From: Sphingomonas sp.
GTDB lineage: Bacteria > Pseudomonadota > Alphaproteobacteria > Sphingomonadales > Sphingomonadaceae
Direction: 5' to 3'
DNA: 41,621 nucleotides
Assembly (NCBI RefSeq): GCF_025363195.1
Contig: NZ_JANYEK010000177.1
Location: forward strand, 1-41,621
Shown one piece after another: positions 34,953-41,621 of this stretch (position 1 is its first letter; every line of letters starts with the position of its first letter). A program made the translations under genes and the position numbers. The notes beneath the pieces were generated by a model, which made no database searches, had not been told where the DNA came from, and saw nothing but the letters and a program-made list of their open reading frames with translations.

Positions 34953-35585
34953 ATGACCTATGCGGTCAAGGAAATGTTCCTGACGTTGCAGGGCGAGGGG
35001 GTCCATGCCGGACGTCGCGCGGTGTTCGTGCGCTTTGCCGGATGCAATTTGTGGTCGGGCCGCGAGCAGGACCGGGCCAGTGCGGTGTGCAGCTTCTGTG
35101 ATACCGATTTCGTCGGCACCGACGGACTGGGCGGGGACAAGTTCATCACGGCCGATGCGCTGGCCGATGCCGCGGCGAGCTTCTGGGGTGATGGCGCGCA
35201 GCAGCGCTTCGTCGTGCTGACCGGGGGCGAGCCGATGCTGCAGGTCGACGATGCGATCGTCGATGCGCTGCACGCCCGCGGTTTCGAGATCGCGATCGAA
35301 AGCAACGGCACGCTGCCGGTGCATCCCGGCATCGATTGGGTGTGCATCAGCCCCAAGGCGGGCAGTGACGTGGTGCAGCGCTCCGGGGACGAGTTGAAGC
35401 TGGTCTGGCCGCAGCCGGGCAGCGATGTGGCGGCGATGGAGGCGTGGGACTTCACGCATTTCCTGGTGCAGCCGATGGACGATGCCAATGCGCAGGCCAA
35501 TCATGCGGCATCGATCGCCCTCGTCCTGCAACGCCCGCAGTGGCGGCTGACGATCCAGACGCACAAATTGCTGGGCCTGCGATAA
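34953..35585 (+). CDS. queE: 7-carboxy-7-deazaguanine synthase
   Basis: A radical SAM enzyme that contracts the carboxytetrahydropterin ring before QueC acts. 210 residues. The iron-sulfur cluster cysteines are Cys31, Cys46 and Cys49, a CX14CX2C spacing instead of the usual CX3CX2C; this variant is known in some QueE enzymes. VLTGGEPMLQ is the SAM-binding GGE motif, and IESNGTLPVHPGIDWVCISPK follows. It forms a two-gene operon with queC. Confidence 0.95.
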   Translation: MTYAVKEMFLTLQGEGVHAGRRAVFVRFAGCNLWSGREQDRASAVCSFCDTDFVGTDGLGGDKFITADALADAAASFWGDGAQQRFVVLTGGEPMLQVDDAIVDALHARGFEIAIESNGTLPVHPGIDWVCISPKAGSDVVQRSGDELKLVWPQPGSDVAAMEAWDFTHFLVQPMDDANAQANHAASIALVLQRPQWRLTIQTHKLLGLR

Positions 35586-35778
35586 ACCTCGCTGGGCGGA
35601 TGCACCGGTCGGTTTTTGCGGGAGAAAACCCCGGATACGCCGTCACCCCGGATCACGGCGGTGCTTATACCTTTCCGATATGTTTCCCGATCACGCGTCC
35701 CGGCGTTCGCCGGGGAAGCGTCTACGTCCGAAAGGGATAGATGCCGATCAGCATCCGGATGCCGAAAGTCGTTCCAGT
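35586..35778. repeat. Intergenic region with palindromic repeat remnants
   Basis: About 190 bases between convergent queE and the next gene. It holds a CCCGGC-GTTC-GCCGGG hairpin (35699-35714), a CGTCACCCCGGATCACG segment (35641-35657) and other pieces of the dispersed repeat families seen elsewhere. No T-tract terminator and no convincing coding sequence are visible. Confidence 0.5.
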
Positions 35779-36486
35779 CTAGCGCATCACCCATTGCACG
35801 GTCGGGCCGCAGGTCTTGGTGTTCCAGCTGTCTTTCTTCCAGCATATCGCATCCATGCGCGGCATCAGGACGGTACGGTCGAAGCCGATGCCGCGCGGGA
35901 AGCGTTGTTCGCCCCATGGCACCAGCGCGTTCCGGAACTCGCGCATGCGCTGCTTGGCGACCAGGTGCAACGACCCGCGCGGCGTGAAAATCGCATCGCG
36001 ACCAACGTTCGAGGCAACCTGGCAAAAGCCGAATTGCGCTGCCGAGGTCGTGAAGCTGCCATAAATACGCGTGCCGAACTGGTCGAGCGCATTCTGTGCC
36101 ATCTTTGGCACCTTGTTCTTGCGCGCGAAATATTTGGCGAGCGTGGCGTAGCTGGATTTCAGTTCGGCGGCGTGATCGATCATCATGCCGTTATAGTGCG
36201 GCACCGTCAGCAGGGTCGGTTCGAACTGGCATTGCAAGGCCGCGATATTAAGGGCGGCGCGCAGATTCCACACCAGGCCGGCAGTCAGCTCGGCTTCGGT
36301 CGCATCGGGCAGATCGAGCCCGATGCCGGCTTCGTCGCCGCGCACCGTCTCTCCACTGAAATCGTGTGACTTCATGTAGAACTGGGCCGAGGCCGGGGTC
36401 GCGACCAACGTCGCGGCGGCGATCGTGGTTAACGCCGCGAAACGCACGACGGACTTTTTCCATCCAGACTTTTGCAACACCGACAT
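35779..36486 (-). CDS. Exported protein of unknown function, 235 residues
   Basis: ATG 36486 follows GAAGGTG by seven bases. The signal peptide runs from MSVLQKSGWKKSVV to ATPASAQ. The mature protein has five cysteines and segments such as DLPDATEAELTAGLVWNLRAALNIAALQCQF, HYNGMMIDHAAELKSSYATLAKYF, and TRIYGSFTTSAAQFGFCQVAS. It looks mostly helical and contains no catalytic motif I know. The frame is open far upstream through the lipoprotein gene, which is rejected. It may be an envelope protein restricted to sphingomonads. Confidence 0.8.
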   Translation of the reverse strand: MSVLQKSGWKKSVVRFAALTTIAAATLVATPASAQFYMKSHDFSGETVRGDEAGIGLDLPDATEAELTAGLVWNLRAALNIAALQCQFEPTLLTVPHYNGMMIDHAAELKSSYATLAKYFARKNKVPKMAQNALDQFGTRIYGSFTTSAAQFGFCQVASNVGRDAIFTPRGSLHLVAKQRMREFRNALVPWGEQRFPRGIGFDRTVLMPRMDAICWKKDSWNTKTCGPTVQWVMR

Positions 36487-36638
36487 CTGCGACACCTTCA
36501 CCAATTCGCCCATGCCCCGATTAGGGCTTTTTGCGCGCGATCCCAACCATTTTGTGCCGTCTTTACAGCAACGGCCCGCCATCTTCACTGTCCGGTCCGC
36601 TGGCTCTCCATCGAGAATTCCAGCGGGTGGAATCGAAA

Positions 36639-36666
36639 GGGGCCGCCCGGAAACCCGGACGGCCCC
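36639..36666 (-). terminator. Terminator-like hairpin 3' of the lipoprotein gene
   Basis: GGGGCCG (36639-36645) pairs with CGGCCCC (36660-36666), with an inner CCGG/CCGG stem. On the minus strand it is followed by TTTCGATT, a weak U-tract. It lies 29 bases beyond the lipoprotein stop. Confidence 0.6.
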
Positions 36667-36695
36667 TTCTCTGTAATCAGTCCCGACAGGGCTGA

Positions 36696-36968
36696 TTACA
36701 TCGTGTTGGTGGTGGTCGTCTTGGTCGTGTTGGTCGTCATCATGGTGTCGTTGGACATCATGGTGTCGTTGGCCATCGCGCCATTGTCCATCGCGCCGTC
36801 GACGGCGGTCATGTTGTCGGACATCGTGCCCATGCCTTCGGTGGCGTTCAAATCGGTAACCATCGTGTTTTCGGTGGTCGTTTCGGTCTTCGGGCCGCAG
36901 GCCGAAACCATCAGTGCCGCGCCGGCGATCATGGAACCGGTGAGGACCTTGGAGATAAGTGCACGCAT
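36696..36968 (-). CDS. Small Met/Thr/Asn-rich lipoprotein
   Basis: 90 residues with a type II signal peptide; the lipobox is VSAC with the lipidated Cys24. The 67-residue mature part is low complexity: about 20 Thr and 11 Met, with repeated NDTMM units and a TTNTTKTTTTNTM tail. It has few hydrophobic residues besides Met and is probably unstructured. AGGGAG lies eight bases before the ATG. It could be an outer-membrane filler lipoprotein or a methionine-rich metal or oxidant buffer; nothing in the sequence decides. Confidence 0.75.
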   Translation of the reverse strand: MRALISKVLTGSMIAGAALMVSACGPKTETTTENTMVTDLNATEGMGTMSDNMTAVDGAMDNGAMANDTMMSNDTMMTTNTTKTTTTNTM

Positions 36969-37059
36969 TTGGAAAGCTCCCTAGATAACGGAATTGGCAA
37001 CGCCTGGTGGCTTTTAATACCCAAACCGACATGGATGGTAGTCTGATAACGAATCCGCC

Positions 37060-37734
37060 TCAAGCGGAGTTTTGTGCGCCACAAGAAACTGTTTCAAGAA
37101 ACGCATTGCGGTGCAACGCCAGCGCGGCGTCAAAAGTTGCAAAATCGGCCGGCTTGCCCAGCTCAGCGGCGCTGGTCACGCCGAAATCGGCGATGCCGCA
37201 CGGGACGATACCATTGAAATGAGAGAGGTCAGGGCACAGGTTCACCGAGAAGCCATGCATGGTGATCCAGCGTTTGACCCGCACCCCGATCGCGCCGATC
37301 TTCGCTTCCTTGCCTTGATCGAGCGTCCAGATCCCGATCCGGCCCGGTGCCCGGAATGCCTCGATTCCGATGTCGCCGAGGCCTGCGATCACCCAGCCTT
37401 CGAGGCTGTGGACGAAATGCCGCACGTCGCGGCCGCGGGCATTGAGGTCTAGGACGAGATAGCCGATGCGCTGTCCGGGCCCATGATAGGTATAGCGCCC
37501 GCCGCGCCCGGCCGCGACGACCGGGAAGCGCGGATCGATCAGTTCCTCGGCCACGGCACTGGTCCCGGCGGTGTAGACCGGGGGATGTTCGAGCAGCCAC
37601 AACAATTCGCGCGCTTCGCCTGCGGTGACCGCGGCGGCGCGCGCCTCCATGTTCGCGAGTGCGGGGGCGTATTCGGTCAGGCCCGGCGATACGCGCCATT
37701 CAGGCAGAAGGTCAGGGTTCAAGGATCGGTCCAC
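37060..37734 (-). CDS. lipB: Octanoyltransferase (lipoate synthesis)
   Basis: Transfers octanoyl from ACP to lipoyl domains of 2-oxoacid dehydrogenases. [24 protein letters not shown] begins the fold, [12 protein letters not shown] and [22 protein letters not shown] carry the conserved substrate site, [10 protein letters not shown] holds the catalytic lysine, and GIVPCGI the catalytic cysteine. No ATG lies near the N-terminus; GTG 37734 (about 224 residues) or TTG 37722, with GGTGGA before it, are likely. The longer frame to 37797 runs through a tandem repeat. lipA is not in the window. Confidence 0.93.
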   Translation of the reverse strand: MDRSLNPDLLPEWRVSPGLTEYAPALANMEARAAAVTAGEARELLWLLEHPPVYTAGTSAVAEELIDPRFPVVAAGRGGRYTYHGPGQRIGYLVLDLNARGRDVRHFVHSLEGWVIAGLGDIGIEAFRAPGRIGIWTLDQGKEAKIGAIGVRVKRWITMHGFSVNLCPDLSHFNGIVPCGIADFGVTSAAELGKPADFATFDAALALHRNAFLETVSCGAQNSA

Positions 37735-37742
37735 CGTGCTGC

Positions 37743-37803
37743 GTTGCGGCACCGCAACTGCGTACGCAAGCCTCGTCCTGCAAGACACGTCCTGCAAGAC
37801 ACG
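37743..37803. promoter_or_regulatory. Cluster of dyads and a tandem 14-mer upstream of lipB
   Basis: GTTGCGGCACCGCAAC (37743-37758) is a perfect palindrome with a two-base centre. TGCGTACGCA (37759-37768) is a perfect ten-base palindrome directly next to it. TCCTGCAAGACACG is repeated exactly in tandem (37776-37789, 37790-37803). The cluster lies between the divergent lipB and membrane-protein genes. It looks like an operator array, but the regulator is unknown. Confidence 0.55.
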
Positions 37804-37925
37804 CCGTGAAAGAAAGGGGCATGGGCAAGGAACCGGGAGCCAAGCATTGGCAAGCGCGCCCGCCTTGGGCTAACGCAGGGGCTTGGCGTTGAACGATGGG
37901 GAATTGCGTGAAGATCAGGGTCAAC

Positions 37926-38741
37926 ATGGGCAATGTCTGGGATCGCGCGACCGAATTCCTCAGCGACCATCTGTCCGCGATCCTGCCGATCGCCTTGGTT
38001 GCGATGGTGCTGCCGACGGCGGTGTCGAGCAGCATCGCGCCGCTCGGCAAGCTCGGCGGGATGCCGGCGATGCTGGTCAGCCTCGCGTCGCTGGTGTTTT
38101 CGATCATCACGCTCTGGGCGCAGTTGGCGATCGTCGCACTCGTGCTCGATCGGGCCGGGGGGCGCGGGCTGGCCATGCAGGTGGCGCGCAAGCGCTTGCT
38201 GCCGCTGATCGGCATATTGGCGGTCCTGCTGATCGCGTTCATCATCCTGATGCTACCGCTGCCCATCCTGCTGGCGACGTCCGGTTTCGACATCCAGGCG
38301 GCGATGACCCATTCGCGGGTCGAGATTCCCCCGACCGTCGCCGGATATGTCGCGGTGTACCTGCTGGTTCTGGTGCCGGTGATGATCTTCGTGTCTGCGC
38401 GCCTGGTGCTGCTCACGCCGGTGGTGGTATACGAACCGCTCGGGCTTGGGGCGATCCGCCGGTCGTTTGTACTGACGCAGGGGCTGGTGTGGAAGATCAT
38501 CGGCATGCTGATCCTGTACGGCATCGTCGCCGGCGTCGCGATTCTGGCGACGCGCACCGTGTTCGGCTCGGTGCTGAGACTGGTGCTGGGCGGTGACGGA
38601 TTGGTCACGACCGCCAGCGTGCTGACGGCGCTGATCGGCGCGGTGGTGCAGACCGTATTCGTCGTGCTCGCCGCCGCCTTTACGGCCAAGCTCTATCTGG
38701 CGGTGCGCGACGCGCGCGGGGCGATCGTCGAATCGATATGA
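37926..38741 (+). CDS. Polytopic membrane protein, first of a pair
   Basis: 271 residues from ATG 37926, six bases after AGGGT; ATG 37896 lacks a ribosome-binding site. Six or so hydrophobic helices are separated by short loops. The ARLVLLTPVVVYEPLGLGAIRRSFVLTQG segment resembles the membrane domain found with glycerophosphodiester phosphodiesterases and in YciC-like proteins: a helix, then a xxSxxLTxG amphipathic stretch. No enzyme motif is seen. Its stop overlaps the next start as ATGA. Confidence 0.8.
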   Translation: MGNVWDRATEFLSDHLSAILPIALVAMVLPTAVSSSIAPLGKLGGMPAMLVSLASLVFSIITLWAQLAIVALVLDRAGGRGLAMQVARKRLLPLIGILAVLLIAFIILMLPLPILLATSGFDIQAAMTHSRVEIPPTVAGYVAVYLLVLVPVMIFVSARLVLLTPVVVYEPLGLGAIRRSFVLTQGLVWKIIGMLILYGIVAGVAILATRTVFGSVLRLVLGGDGLVTTASVLTALIGAVVQTVFVVLAAAFTAKLYLAVRDARGAIVESI

Positions 38742-39490
38742 AACTGAATGTCATGGGCGTCCTGCGCGACGCCTGGCGGCTGTTCCGGCGCGATAAGGAG
38801 CTGTTGCTGCCCGTTGCCGCCGGTTTCCTGTTCGTGCCGCAACTCGCGATGCTGCTGGTCGTACCGTCGATGCCGCAGATCAAGCTGACGCCGGACATGG
38901 GCGAGGCGGAGCAGCGTGCGCTGGCGCAAATGCTGGCCAATTGGATCTCGGCCAATGGCGGCTGGTATCTGCTGGCGACGATCCTCGTGCATTTCGGAAC
39001 GTTGGTCGTGCTGTCGCTGTATCTTCGCGCCGACCGGCCCGACCTAAAGGCGGCGATGACCGGTGGCCTGCGACAATTCCCGCGCTTCCTGCTGGCGATG
39101 ATCGTCGTCGGCCTGCCGCTGGGCATCGGGCTGTTCTGGGTCTTGCTGCTGATCCCCGCACTCTATTTGCTCGGGCGTCTGATGCTGACCGGCCCGATAC
39201 TCGTCGACCGGCGCGGGAGCGTGCGCGCGGCGATCCGGCACAGCTGGCGACTGACCAAGGGCAACGGCCTGGTCCTGTCGGGGTTGGTCTCGCTCAGCGT
39301 AATCGGCGGCGTACTGCTCGGTGCACCGTTCGTGATGATGGACCAGGCACTGCGGGCCAGTGCGCCCAACCCGCTGGCGATCGCCATCGCCGATATCGGC
39401 GGCGCGGCGGCGGTGGCGGCGTGCCTGCTCGGCGCGGTAATGGTCCAGGTCGCGGCCTATCGTCGGCTGGCGGCGAACGACGGGATTTGA
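38738..39490 (+). CDS. Polytopic membrane protein, second of a pair
   Basis: 250 residues. A short amphipathic start (VLRDAWRLFRRDKELLLPVAAGF) leads into about six helices. LMLTGPILVDRRGSVRAAIRHSWRLTKGNG repeats the helix-plus-amphipathic motif of its neighbour (there EPLGLGAIRRSFVLTQG), so the two are probably distant paralogs that may form a heteromer. It is translationally coupled to the gene before it. Its last 34 bases overlap the 3' end of the opposing GNAT gene. Confidence 0.78.
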   Translation: MKLNVMGVLRDAWRLFRRDKELLLPVAAGFLFVPQLAMLLVVPSMPQIKLTPDMGEAEQRALAQMLANWISANGGWYLLATILVHFGTLVVLSLYLRADRPDLKAAMTGGLRQFPRFLLAMIVVGLPLGIGLFWVLLLIPALYLLGRLMLTGPILVDRRGSVRAAIRHSWRLTKGNGLVLSGLVSLSVIGGVLLGAPFVMMDQALRASAPNPLAIAIADIGGAAAVAACLLGAVMVQVAAYRRLAANDGI

Positions 39491-40053
39491 GGGGCTGCAT
39501 CTGCGGGCAATGCTCCGGTGATGCGGGGATCGGGAAAGGTCTCGATCGTGCGGAGAACGGGTGTGAAGCCCGAGGCGCGATAGAAACCGAGCGCGGACGG
39601 ATGATCGAGCGTGCAGGTATGGACCCACACCCGCTCGACGCCCTTCGCCCAGGCGAGCATCAACGCCTGTGCCATCAGCCAGCGGCCATGCCCTTGCCCG
39701 GTCAGCTCGGGGATCAGCCCGACATAGGACAGTTCGCATGCTCCCGCGGCGCGGAAATCCAGTTCGAGCATGCCCACTTCGATGCCCGCCGGATCGGTTA
39801 CCGCGAACACGCGCACCCGAGGATCCCGGATGATCGTGGTCAGCGTCGCATCGTCCATGATCAGCCGTGAAAACCACAGCCAAGGCGCGCCGACACGGGC
39901 GAACAGCGCACGATATTTTTCGGGCGACGGCGCTTCCCACCGCACCAGCCGCAGCCGCGATTCGGGCAAGGGCCGGGCAGGGGGGCGCTGCGTCATCTCC
40001 AGCGTGGTGACGATCGTCGCCACCTCGTCGGGTGCGACGGGCATCAGGGCCAC
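39457..40053 (-). CDS. GNAT-family N-acetyltransferase
   Basis: Up to 198 residues. RVFAVTDPAGIEVGMLELDF and ELSYVGLIPELTGQGHGRWLMAQAL form the GNAT core; LTGQGHGRWL is the acetyl-CoA loop, and HPSALGFYRASGFTPV the last strand. The start is GTG 40053 or, more likely, ATG 40044, which follows GGTGG. It sits four bases after hemF on the same strand. The substrate is unknown. It overlaps the convergent membrane-protein gene by 34 bases. Confidence 0.86.
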   Translation of the reverse strand: MALMPVAPDEVATIVTTLEMTQRPPARPLPESRLRLVRWEAPSPEKYRALFARVGAPWLWFSRLIMDDATLTTIIRDPRVRVFAVTDPAGIEVGMLELDFRAAGACELSYVGLIPELTGQGHGRWLMAQALMLAWAKGVERVWVHTCTLDHPSALGFYRASGFTPVLRTIETFPDPRITGALPADAAPQIPSFAASRR

Positions 40054-40057
40054 CGGA

Positions 40058-40897
40058 TCACTCCCATGTCGCGACCGGCGGCAGGCTCATCAGGATCGCG
40101 TCGATATTGCCCCCGGTCTTCAGCCCGAACAACGTACCGCGATCATAGACCAGGTTGAATTCGGCATAGCGGCCGCGCCACGCGTGCATCGCGGCGATAT
40201 CGGCTTTGTCGAAGGCCTCGTTCATGCGCCGACGCACGATGCGCGGATAGGTGTCGAGAAAGGCGCGCCCGACTGCCTGCGTAAAGGCGAAATTGCCTGC
40301 AAAATCGTCCTCCAGATGGTCGTAGAAAATTCCGCCGACGCCGCGATGGACTTGGCGGTGCGGGATATAGAAATAATCATCCGCCCATGTGCTGAACCGC
40401 GGATAGTCGCCCACGTCATGCGCGTCGCACGCCGCCTTCAGCGTGGCGTGGAAATCGGCGGTGTCCTCGTCGCGCGGCAAGGGCGGGTTCAGGTCCGCGC
40501 CACCACCGAACCAGCGCTTGGTGGTGGCGAGGAAGCGGCAATTCATGTGCACGGCGGGCACCTGCGGATTGGCCATGTGCGCGACCAGGCTGATCCCCGT
40601 GGCGAAGAATTTCGGATCGTCGCCGGCACCATTGATCGATTTGGCGAATTCGCCCTCCAGCGTGCCGCCGACGGTCGAGACGTTGACGCCGACCTTCTCG
40701 AACACCTGGCCCTTCATCACGCCGCGCACGCCACCACCACCGGGCAGTCCGGACGGATCGGTGCGATCCCAGGGGATGTACGCGAAATCCGCGTCGGAGC
40801 CTGCCTCGCGCTCGATTGCCACGAACTCCGCGCAGATGCGATCGCGCAGAGATTCGAACCAGGTTCGGGCGGCGGTTTGTTCGGAATCGAGGATCAT
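40058..40897 (-). CDS. hemF: Oxygen-dependent coproporphyrinogen III oxidase
   Basis: Turns coproporphyrinogen III into protoporphyrinogen IX in haem synthesis, using O2. 279 residues from ATG 40897. Signature blocks are intact: MNCRFLATTKRWFGGGADLNP, WADDYFYIPHRQVHRGVGGIFYDHL, and GRYAEFNLVYDRGTLFGLKTGG. The frame is open ten codons further (GTG 40927), but that extension is not typical. trmL lies upstream on the same strand behind a structured repeat. Confidence 0.96.
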   Translation of the reverse strand: MILDSEQTAARTWFESLRDRICAEFVAIEREAGSDADFAYIPWDRTDPSGLPGGGGVRGVMKGQVFEKVGVNVSTVGGTLEGEFAKSINGAGDDPKFFATGISLVAHMANPQVPAVHMNCRFLATTKRWFGGGADLNPPLPRDEDTADFHATLKAACDAHDVGDYPRFSTWADDYFYIPHRQVHRGVGGIFYDHLEDDFAGNFAFTQAVGRAFLDTYPRIVRRRMNEAFDKADIAAMHAWRGRYAEFNLVYDRGTLFGLKTGGNIDAILMSLPPVATWE

Positions 40898-40966
40898 GGG
40901 GTGCCCATAACGGATCCTGCCCGGCACGGGGAGGGGGGACCATGCGCATTCAGCGAATGGTGGAGG

Positions 40967-41043
40967 GGGCTATCCACGGGCGTGACGCTCGCGGATAGCC
41001 CGCTCCGTCAGCCTTTGGCTGCCACCTCCCCGTGGCGGGGAGG
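40967..41043. repeat. Three-hairpin repeat between trmL and hemF
   Basis: GGGCTATCC (40967-40975)/GGATAGCCC (40993-41001), CAGCC-TTT-GGCTG (41009-41021) and CCTCCCC (41025-41031)/GGGGAGG (41037-41043) are three perfect stems in a row. The last belongs to the same CCTCCCC type as the dnaJ and argF repeats. It starts two bases after the trmL stop. Confidence 0.7.
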
Positions 41044-41045
41044 AT

Positions 41046-41495
41046 CTATTCCGGCCAGCCGCCGGTTTGCCGCAGCGCCTCCGCCGCCACGATCCCCGCC
41101 GAGACCGAGATGTTGAGCGATCGCATGCCGCTGCGCATCGGGATCACGACGCGAACATCGGCGCGATCATGGACGGCGTCCGGCACGCCCGCGCCCTCGC
41201 TGCCCATCAGCAGCACATCGTCGGGCCGGAACGTAGCCTCGTGCAGCCGCACCGCGCCTTTCGTCGTCAGCAGCACGATTCGCCCGATGACCTGGCCGGC
41301 AAAGGCGTCCCAATCGGCGTGGCGGATGATGTCCACGCCCGCGACATAATCCATGCCCGATCGCGCCACCGCCTTGTCGCTCCACGCAAATCCCATCGGT
41401 TCGATCAGATCGACGCCAAGCCCGAGACAGGCGGCGGTGCGGAGAATGGCGCCGACATTTCCGGCGATATCGGGTTGGTACAGGGCTATGCGCAT
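41046..41495 (-). CDS. trmL: tRNA (cytidine(34)-2'-O)-methyltransferase
   Basis: A SPOUT-fold enzyme that 2'-O-methylates the wobble base of tRNA-Leu isoacceptors. 149 residues, normal for TrmL. LYQPDIAGNVGAILRTAACLG is the first conserved block. VLLMGSEGAGVPDAV and VVIPMRSGMRSLNISVSAGIVAAEAL form the knotted SAM site. The ribosome-binding site is weak. Identification is secure at family level. Confidence 0.95.
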   Translation of the reverse strand: MRIALYQPDIAGNVGAILRTAACLGLGVDLIEPMGFAWSDKAVARSGMDYVAGVDIIRHADWDAFAGQVIGRIVLLTTKGAVRLHEATFRPDDVLLMGSEGAGVPDAVHDRADVRVVIPMRSGMRSLNISVSAGIVAAEALRQTGGWPE

Positions 41496-41621
41496 CTGCG
41501 AACCATTCGCACGGGCGGCATGTCCGTAACAACAGGGCTAAAATGCTGTTGGCAAACGCGCACTCCCGCGTCTATCAGCACGCCAGCCTCCGCGGGAACG
41601 GAGGATCGGGGACACGTATCT
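41496..41621. other. Region upstream of trmL, window end
   Basis: 126 bases. TTGCCA-N17-TTGTTA, read on the minus strand between about 41530 and 41560, is a weak promoter candidate for trmL. Palindromic-repeat pieces (ACTCCCGCG...CGCGGGAACGG, about 41564-41601) fill the end. Confidence 0.4.

Noticed and set aside
37821-37892. A 23-codon ORF upstream of the membrane-protein pair
   Set aside because: The purine-rich stretch is too close to the ATG and the peptide shows no feature.
40942-40998. An 18-codon plus-strand ORF after GAGGGGGG
   Set aside because: It lies largely inside the repeat between trmL and hemF and is oriented against both genes; the ribosome-like site is part of GC-rich repeat DNA.

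Overview
The window reads as a stretch of chromosome from a GC-rich alphaproteobacterium, most likely a sphingomonad (Sphingomonas or a close relative). The reasons are: GcrA, a cell-cycle regulator found only in alphaproteobacteria; F0 genes in the order I-a-c-b'-b with no F1 genes beside them; the argD-argF-hslO order; MetZ as the methionine sulfhydrylase; start codons that are often GTG or TTG; and many palindromic intergenic repeats. Nearly everything is ordinary core genome. I see no phage, insertion sequence, CRISPR array, rRNA or tRNA.

Layout. 1-3.3 kb: dnaJ, a 27-codon membrane microprotein, and purB. 3.3-7.8 kb: radC, then a translationally coupled ydbH-ynbE-ydbL trio for phospholipid traffic across the envelope. 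7.8-10.4 kb: the F0 operon atpI-B-E-F'-F. 10.5-13.1 kb: a small exported protein and uvrC. 13.2-18 kb: a periplasmic transglutaminase-like/TPR protein, then an overlapping pair (polysaccharide-deacetylase-like plus FemAB/BioF2-like acyltransferase) of unknown substrate. 18-22.1 kb: recO, leuB, a DPM1-like glycosyltransferase fused to a GtrA membrane domain, and a convergent PMT-family glycosyltransferase. 22.3-25.6 kb: metZ, apaG, a LysR regulator, a GNAT enzyme and a two-helix membrane protein, chained by stop/start overlaps. 25.6-30.5 kb: parE, an outer-membrane beta-barrel, gcrA with a small ORF directly upstream, and an ABC-2 permease without an ATPase. 30.7-34 kb: argD, argF and hslO, each with a repeat or hairpin against its start. 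34.2-35.6 kb: queC-queE. 35.8-37 kb: two exported proteins of unknown function. 37-39.5 kb: lipB and a divergent pair of polytopic membrane proteins. 39.5-41.6 kb: trmL, hemF and a GNAT gene on the minus strand.

I found no large novel system. The best leads are at small scale: (1) short ORFs, notably a 33-codon membrane microprotein ahead of gcrA, a 27-codon one after purB and a 17-codon ORF bridging apaG and the LysR gene by ATGA overlaps at both ends; (2) palindromic repeats that form, or sit against, the ribosome-binding sites of dnaJ, argF and hslO; (3) a terminator-like hairpin so close to the argD start that it implies attenuation; (4) a dense set of dyads and a tandem 14-mer between lipB and the divergent membrane operon.

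All functions come from reading motifs by eye. No database search, folding program or promoter program was run.
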